Position numbers and translations under genes: made by a program. 64,000 bases of DNA from Tetrahymena thermophila SB210 (Eukaryota; Ciliophora; Oligohymenophorea; Hymenostomatida; Tetrahymenidae): NCBI RefSeq assembly GCF_000189635.1, contig NW_002476368.1:62001-126000 (forward strand), read 5' to 3'. The notes under the pieces were generated by a model. It ran no database searches. It was not told where the DNA came from and worked only from the letters and a program-made list of their open reading frames with translations. Shown here piece after piece: positions 60,363-64,000 of the stretch; the first letter of the stretch is position 1; every line of letters begins with the position of its first letter.

Positions 60363-61151
60363 TCAAAATTGATTTAGTTAAATTTCTTTTTAACTTGTAA
60401 TTTCTTTTAACTTTTTTTCTATTAAAACAGTAAAGACTATATTAGCCAGATAATATACGCCTAAAAGTACTAAACTCACTATCTAATTTGTATATAAACT
60501 GCTCCAATTCTCAACTACTAAGGAATCAAGAGATAAACAATTATCTCCAGTTCCAAAATTATAAGTTTTGCAAGATTATATTATATATATTAAACTTAAC
60601 TATTTAACTACTTCCTCTGTTGAAAAGCCAGTATTTTCTAATTATGAACAACTAGAAATAGCGTTACCTAAATATGTCTTTATATCGAAGCCATCATATG
60701 GATAATCATGTTGAATATAATATCCTTAAAATAAAATAAAATTCTCATTAATTATTTTTTTTGATAAATTTGTAAATATTTTACCACAAAACTGTTGCAT
60801 ACTAGTAATAATAAGATTTCCTACTATTGTTCCTCCAACCCCACCTATAGATATCATCAGCAATATAGCTATTACTATTCTTTGCCATCTTTAACTTTTA
60901 GAATAAAACCAGATTAAAGAATTAATCAAACTTATTATAATTATGAGAGAACTTAAGATTATTATAGCAGTTTGTATGCCTTTTTCTATCTGTAAATCTG
61001 ATATATGTTATGATGAAACAATAGCAAGTATACAACCTGTTATAGCTATAATTATATTTAAGCAATAAAATATCAATAAAATTTTATTATTTTTAATCAA
61101 ATTCTATTAATTTTGATGCGTTTTGTTTTAGTTGTTGTTTTAATAGATCAT
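60363..61151 (-). CDS. four-pass membrane protein, tetraspanin-like, copy 3 (type A)
   Basis: Exons 61151-60785 and 60724-60363 are of exactly the same lengths as copy 1 (367 and 362 bp), giving 242 residues. Helices, the GGVGG motif in helix 3, the loop cysteines (FCGYY, SSCSQ, QSCKT, DNCLS) and the C-terminal lysine-rich tail are all kept. Substitutions relative to copy 1 are mostly conservative (for example GGTGG to GGVGG, SSKHI to SSQHI). This is an intact close paralogue of copy 1, created with the two-gene duplication. Confidence 0.7.
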
Positions 61152-61922
61152 AAAATTTGTTTTATTTAAAATTATTGTTATTTTATTATTAAATATTTAA
61201 ATTTCCTTGAATTATTTAAACTAATAAACAAGACATTAAATAGTAAATAGTTTTTTATAAATATTAGTATCTATCTTATCATCCAAATTAGCAAATCAGG
61301 GCTGATAAATTTGTCTATTCTGACTGACTTATTAAAAAATTAAATAATAAAATTATCTTTTAATACTAATTTCTGATCAAATTAGAATTCTGATTAGAAA
61401 ATGATAAATTTAAAAAGATCAAATAGACTAAATAAAATTAGCTTTGATTTATTTTTGTAACAAAAGTTTTTATAAAATAAAAAAAAATAGTAAATATATA
61501 AATAAATAAATAAACAACACTACCTCCAAATATTAATAACAGACCAAATATAAAAAATTGACTTATGTTTTGTTCAAAAGTATAAAAATTTAATATTTTT
61601 TTACTAAAATCAATCCCATTTATTTATTTATTATATAAAATTGTAATTTATTATGAGAATTTAAATTAAAAACCTAATTTTATTAATTTATTCCAATTAA
61701 AAGAACAAATTTTTAGATTAAGGTTTGCTGATTTAATTAATAATAAAATATATTGTTTTTTATAAAACAATTTATTAACAATTATAAAATGAAAATAAGT
61801 AACATCTTTTATTTTTTTAAACATAATTTTATACTCTTTCTAATTGTGATTAAAATGAAAAAAGCTTGGCAATTTATAATATAAAAACAAAAAAATTTGT
61901 ACACATTAAATTTTAATTTATC

Positions 61923-62675
61923 TCAATAATTATTTTGTAAAAACCCATTTTAATTTGTAATTTCTTTTAATTTTTTGTGAATTAATGCTGTAAAGACAAT
62001 GTTAGCCAGATAATACACGCCTAAAAGAGCTAAACTTACTATTTAGTTTGTATATAAGCTGCTCCAATTCTCAACTACTAAAGAATCAAGAGATAAGCAA
62101 TTAGCTCCAGTTCCAAAATCATAAGTTTTACAAGATTTTATTATATATATTATACTTAATTACTTAACTACTTCCTCAGTTGAATAGCCAGTAATTTCTA
62201 ATTTTGAGCAACTAGAAATAGCGTCATCTAAATTTGTCTTTATATCATAACCATCATATGGATAATTATGCTGAATATAATATCCTTATAATAAAATAAT
62301 TAATTAATTATTTTTTAAATAATTTAAAAATATTTTACCACAAAACTGTTGCATATTAGTAATAATAAGATTTCCTACTATTATTCCTCCAATACCACCT
62401 ATAGATATCATCAGCAATATAATTATAGCTATTCTTTACCATCTTTAATTTCTGGTATAAAACCATATTAAAGAATTGATTAAAGCTACTACAATTATCA
62501 GAGAACTTAAGATTATAATAGCAGTTTGTATGCCTGTTTAAATCTGTAAATCTGATATATGTTTTGACGAAACAATTGCAAGTATACAGCCTGCTAAAGC
62601 TATAACTGCATTTAGACAATTAAATATCAATAAAGTTTTATTATTTTTAACAAAATTCTATTAAATTTGATTCAT
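61923..62675 (-). CDS. four-pass membrane protein, tetraspanin-like, copy 4 (type B)
   Basis: Exons 62675-62339 (337 bp) and 62284-61923 (362 bp) give 232 residues. The start is ten codons further in than in type A copies, at an ATG that copies 1 and 3 lack. Four membrane helices and the cysteine-bearing loop (FCGYY, SSCSK, ANCLS) are present. Helix 3 has GGIGGIIVG. Frame and splice sites are intact, so this is the functional partner of frameshifted copy 2. Confidence 0.7.
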
Positions 62676-62882
62676 TTTGTTTTAGCTGTCGTTTTAATAA
62701 ATTATACAATTTATATTTATTATAAAATTAATGATTATATTATAATTAAAAATTAATTATTTGTCTGAAGCACTTAAATAATATACAAGTAAGAATTTAG
62801 TTAATAGAAAAAAAATACCTTATATGGAAATTAATATCTTATCATCCAAATTAACAAATCAGGGCTAATAAATTTGTCTATT

Positions 62883-63284
62883 ATGATCAAATAATTAAAA
62901 ATAATAAATTAATATATAATTATCTTTTATTAATTCCTTATCGGATTGTAATTTTGGCTTGAAATTTAATTTAATAAGGCGCATCACTATAACATTACTG
63001 TTGAATTGTAAGTGGTATTAAAAAAATAGTTCCAAATGGATTTTATATTTCTCTCAAACAAAGAAAGGATTATTTAAAATATTTTATTTGCATAAAAATA
63101 AGAGATTGCTGCATACAATTAAGTAAAAAAATTTACTTCCATATACAGCTTAGCTTGTGTTGAGATGCCATAAATACCTTCTAATCAGTTATTACAATTT
63201 ATTTCAATATTTTTGGCATTTTTGGAAATTAAGGTGTTTTAATTTAAAGAAATAGAAAAAGCCTCAATTAATAAATATGATTGA
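62883..63284 (+). CDS. unrecognised short frame next to 5S genes
   Basis: A frame from ATG 62883 to TGA 63282-63284 gives 133 residues. The part from about residue 30 looks coding (VELQVVLKKQFQMDFIFLSN, AQKQEIAAYNQVKKF). The first 25 residues are AT-driven Ile/Asn/Lys and may be a false extension. The minus strand is also open over the same stretch, so the call is weak. It could be an exon or a gene relic. No domain is recognised. Confidence 0.3.
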
Positions 63285-63684
63285 ATGCTTATATCTAGTT
63301 TATAAGTTAAATAAACTGTAAAAATTAAAAAAGAATTTTAATATGACTATATAAATTGATTTTATCCTATTGATATTAATTTATTTAAATATCTGCCTTT
63401 TACAATATTATTTATTTTAATTTTAAAAATATTATTTAGATAAAATTATAATTGATTTAGATAATTCTAAAACTAACACAATTTAATCAATAATTTTTTT
63501 ATTAAAAATTATTTTTTTTATTTATCATCTAATTTTTATTAGAATTTGTCAAAGTAGCAAAATCATATAAATACATTTTTTAATTTAAACTAGAATTTAT
63601 TTTTAATATTAGAATTATTAATCCTAATTTTTCTTTATATTTGAATATAGAGATAATAAATATAAGAAGATATTTATTAATTTT
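63285..63684. other. AT-rich spacer upstream of the 5S array
   Basis: No supported gene. 5S promoters are internal, so no upstream control signal is expected to be visible. Confidence 0.5.
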
Positions 63685-63803
63685 GTTGTCGGCCATACTA
63701 AGGTGAAAACACCGGATCCCATTCGAACTCCGAAGTTAAGCGCCTTAAGGCTGGGTTAGTACTAAGGTGGGGGACCGCTTGGGAAGTCCCAGTGTCGACA
63801 ACC
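63685..63803 (+). rRNA. 5S ribosomal RNA
   Basis: About 119-120 nt from gttgtcggccatactaag to gtcgacaacc. The two ends pair (gttgtcg with cgacaac). The interior has the 5S hallmarks gatcccattcgaactccgaa and gaagttaagcgcc, then tgggttagtactaaggtggggg and gaagtccc. The internal control region for TFIIIA/Pol III lies within. It agrees with Tetrahymena 5S rRNA as remembered. A T run follows immediately. Confidence 0.98.
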
Positions 63804-63808
63804 TTTTT
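63804..63808 (+). terminator. Pol III oligo-T terminator
   Basis: Five T directly after the 3' end of the 5S rRNA gene, the usual RNA polymerase III stop signal. Confidence 0.8.
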
Positions 63809-63938
63809 GCTTTTTTAAATTAATTTTATCTATGAAAAATAAATAGATTTATTTATTCAGTTATTATATTTATTAAATATTGTTATGATCATAGACTACC
63901 TATTAAATGTATTTATTCACATTTATTTTATTAATTTT

Positions 63939-64000
63939 GTTGTCGGCCATACTAAGGTGAAAACACCGGATCCCATTCGAACTCCGAAGTTAAGCGCCTT
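63939..64000 (+). rRNA. 5S ribosomal RNA, second copy, truncated by window edge
   Basis: Starts with the identical gttgtcggccatactaag and is identical to the first copy to the end of the window. The repeat spacing is 254 bp, so a tandem 5S array begins here and continues to the right. Confidence 0.97.

Larger units (their letters stand above)
60322..62815. repeat. segmental duplication, unit 2 (two genes)
   Basis: Second copy of the block at 57529-60155, in the same orientation, with tetraspanin-like copies 3 and 4. Confidence 0.75.

Noticed and set aside
59698-62619. Two nearly identical 87-residue minus-strand frames (59698-59961, 62356-62619) in the tetraspanin-like copies
   Set aside because: They are out of frame with the membrane protein and are conserved only because the gene copies are.

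Overview
This window is ciliate macronuclear DNA, most likely Tetrahymena. It is extremely A+T rich. Every long reading frame works only if TAA and TAG are read as glutamine and TGA is the sole stop. Introns are short, AT-rich and GT...AG. The right edge carries 5S rRNA genes 254 bp apart whose sequence fits Tetrahymena 5S as I remember it. Gene models were made by eye from splice signals and frame arithmetic, without searches, so exon edges are proposals.

Left part (1-12 kb): the 5' end of a Pro/Gln-rich protein gene (-), an Aurora-type kinase (-, five exons), a cluster of leucine-rich-repeat exons (-), a YTH-domain RNA-binding protein (-, four exons), and a second, partly decayed cluster of the same LRR exons on the opposite strand. 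Small hairpin elements lie between them.

Middle part (12-29 kb): a 6.6 kb single-exon gene for a NACHT NTPase with C-terminal WD40 repeats (+), a tandem duplication carrying two copies of a 62-residue zinc-ribbon gene (-), a gene-like frame interrupted by TGA codons (+), a GC-richer patch, a small two-exon gene (+), and SRP54 (+).

Second middle part (29-49 kb), mostly minus strand: a 5.8 kb intronless RING/B-box (TRIM-like) gene, a PCID2/Thp1-type PCI protein, a small coiled-coil protein, a CCCH zinc-finger protein whose promoter and start region are tandemly duplicated, a transposon-like 132 bp element with G/C runs, and several unrecognised proteins. One of these has a mitochondrial-type N-terminus and a C-terminal membrane segment.

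Right part (49-64 kb): the INO80 chromatin-remodelling ATPase (+, about 12 exons), then four copies of a four-pass, tetraspanin-like membrane protein gene (-) in an A-B-A-B order produced by duplication of a two-gene unit, with one copy frameshifted. A short unrecognised frame (+) and the start of a 5S rRNA array close the window.

The conserved housekeeping genes (Aurora, YTH, SRP54, PCID2, INO80) are spliced, while the two giant scaffold genes (NACHT-WD40 and RING/B-box) are single exons. The tandem and inverted duplicates (LRR, zinc ribbon, tetraspanin-like, CCCH 5' end) mark the fast-evolving parts.
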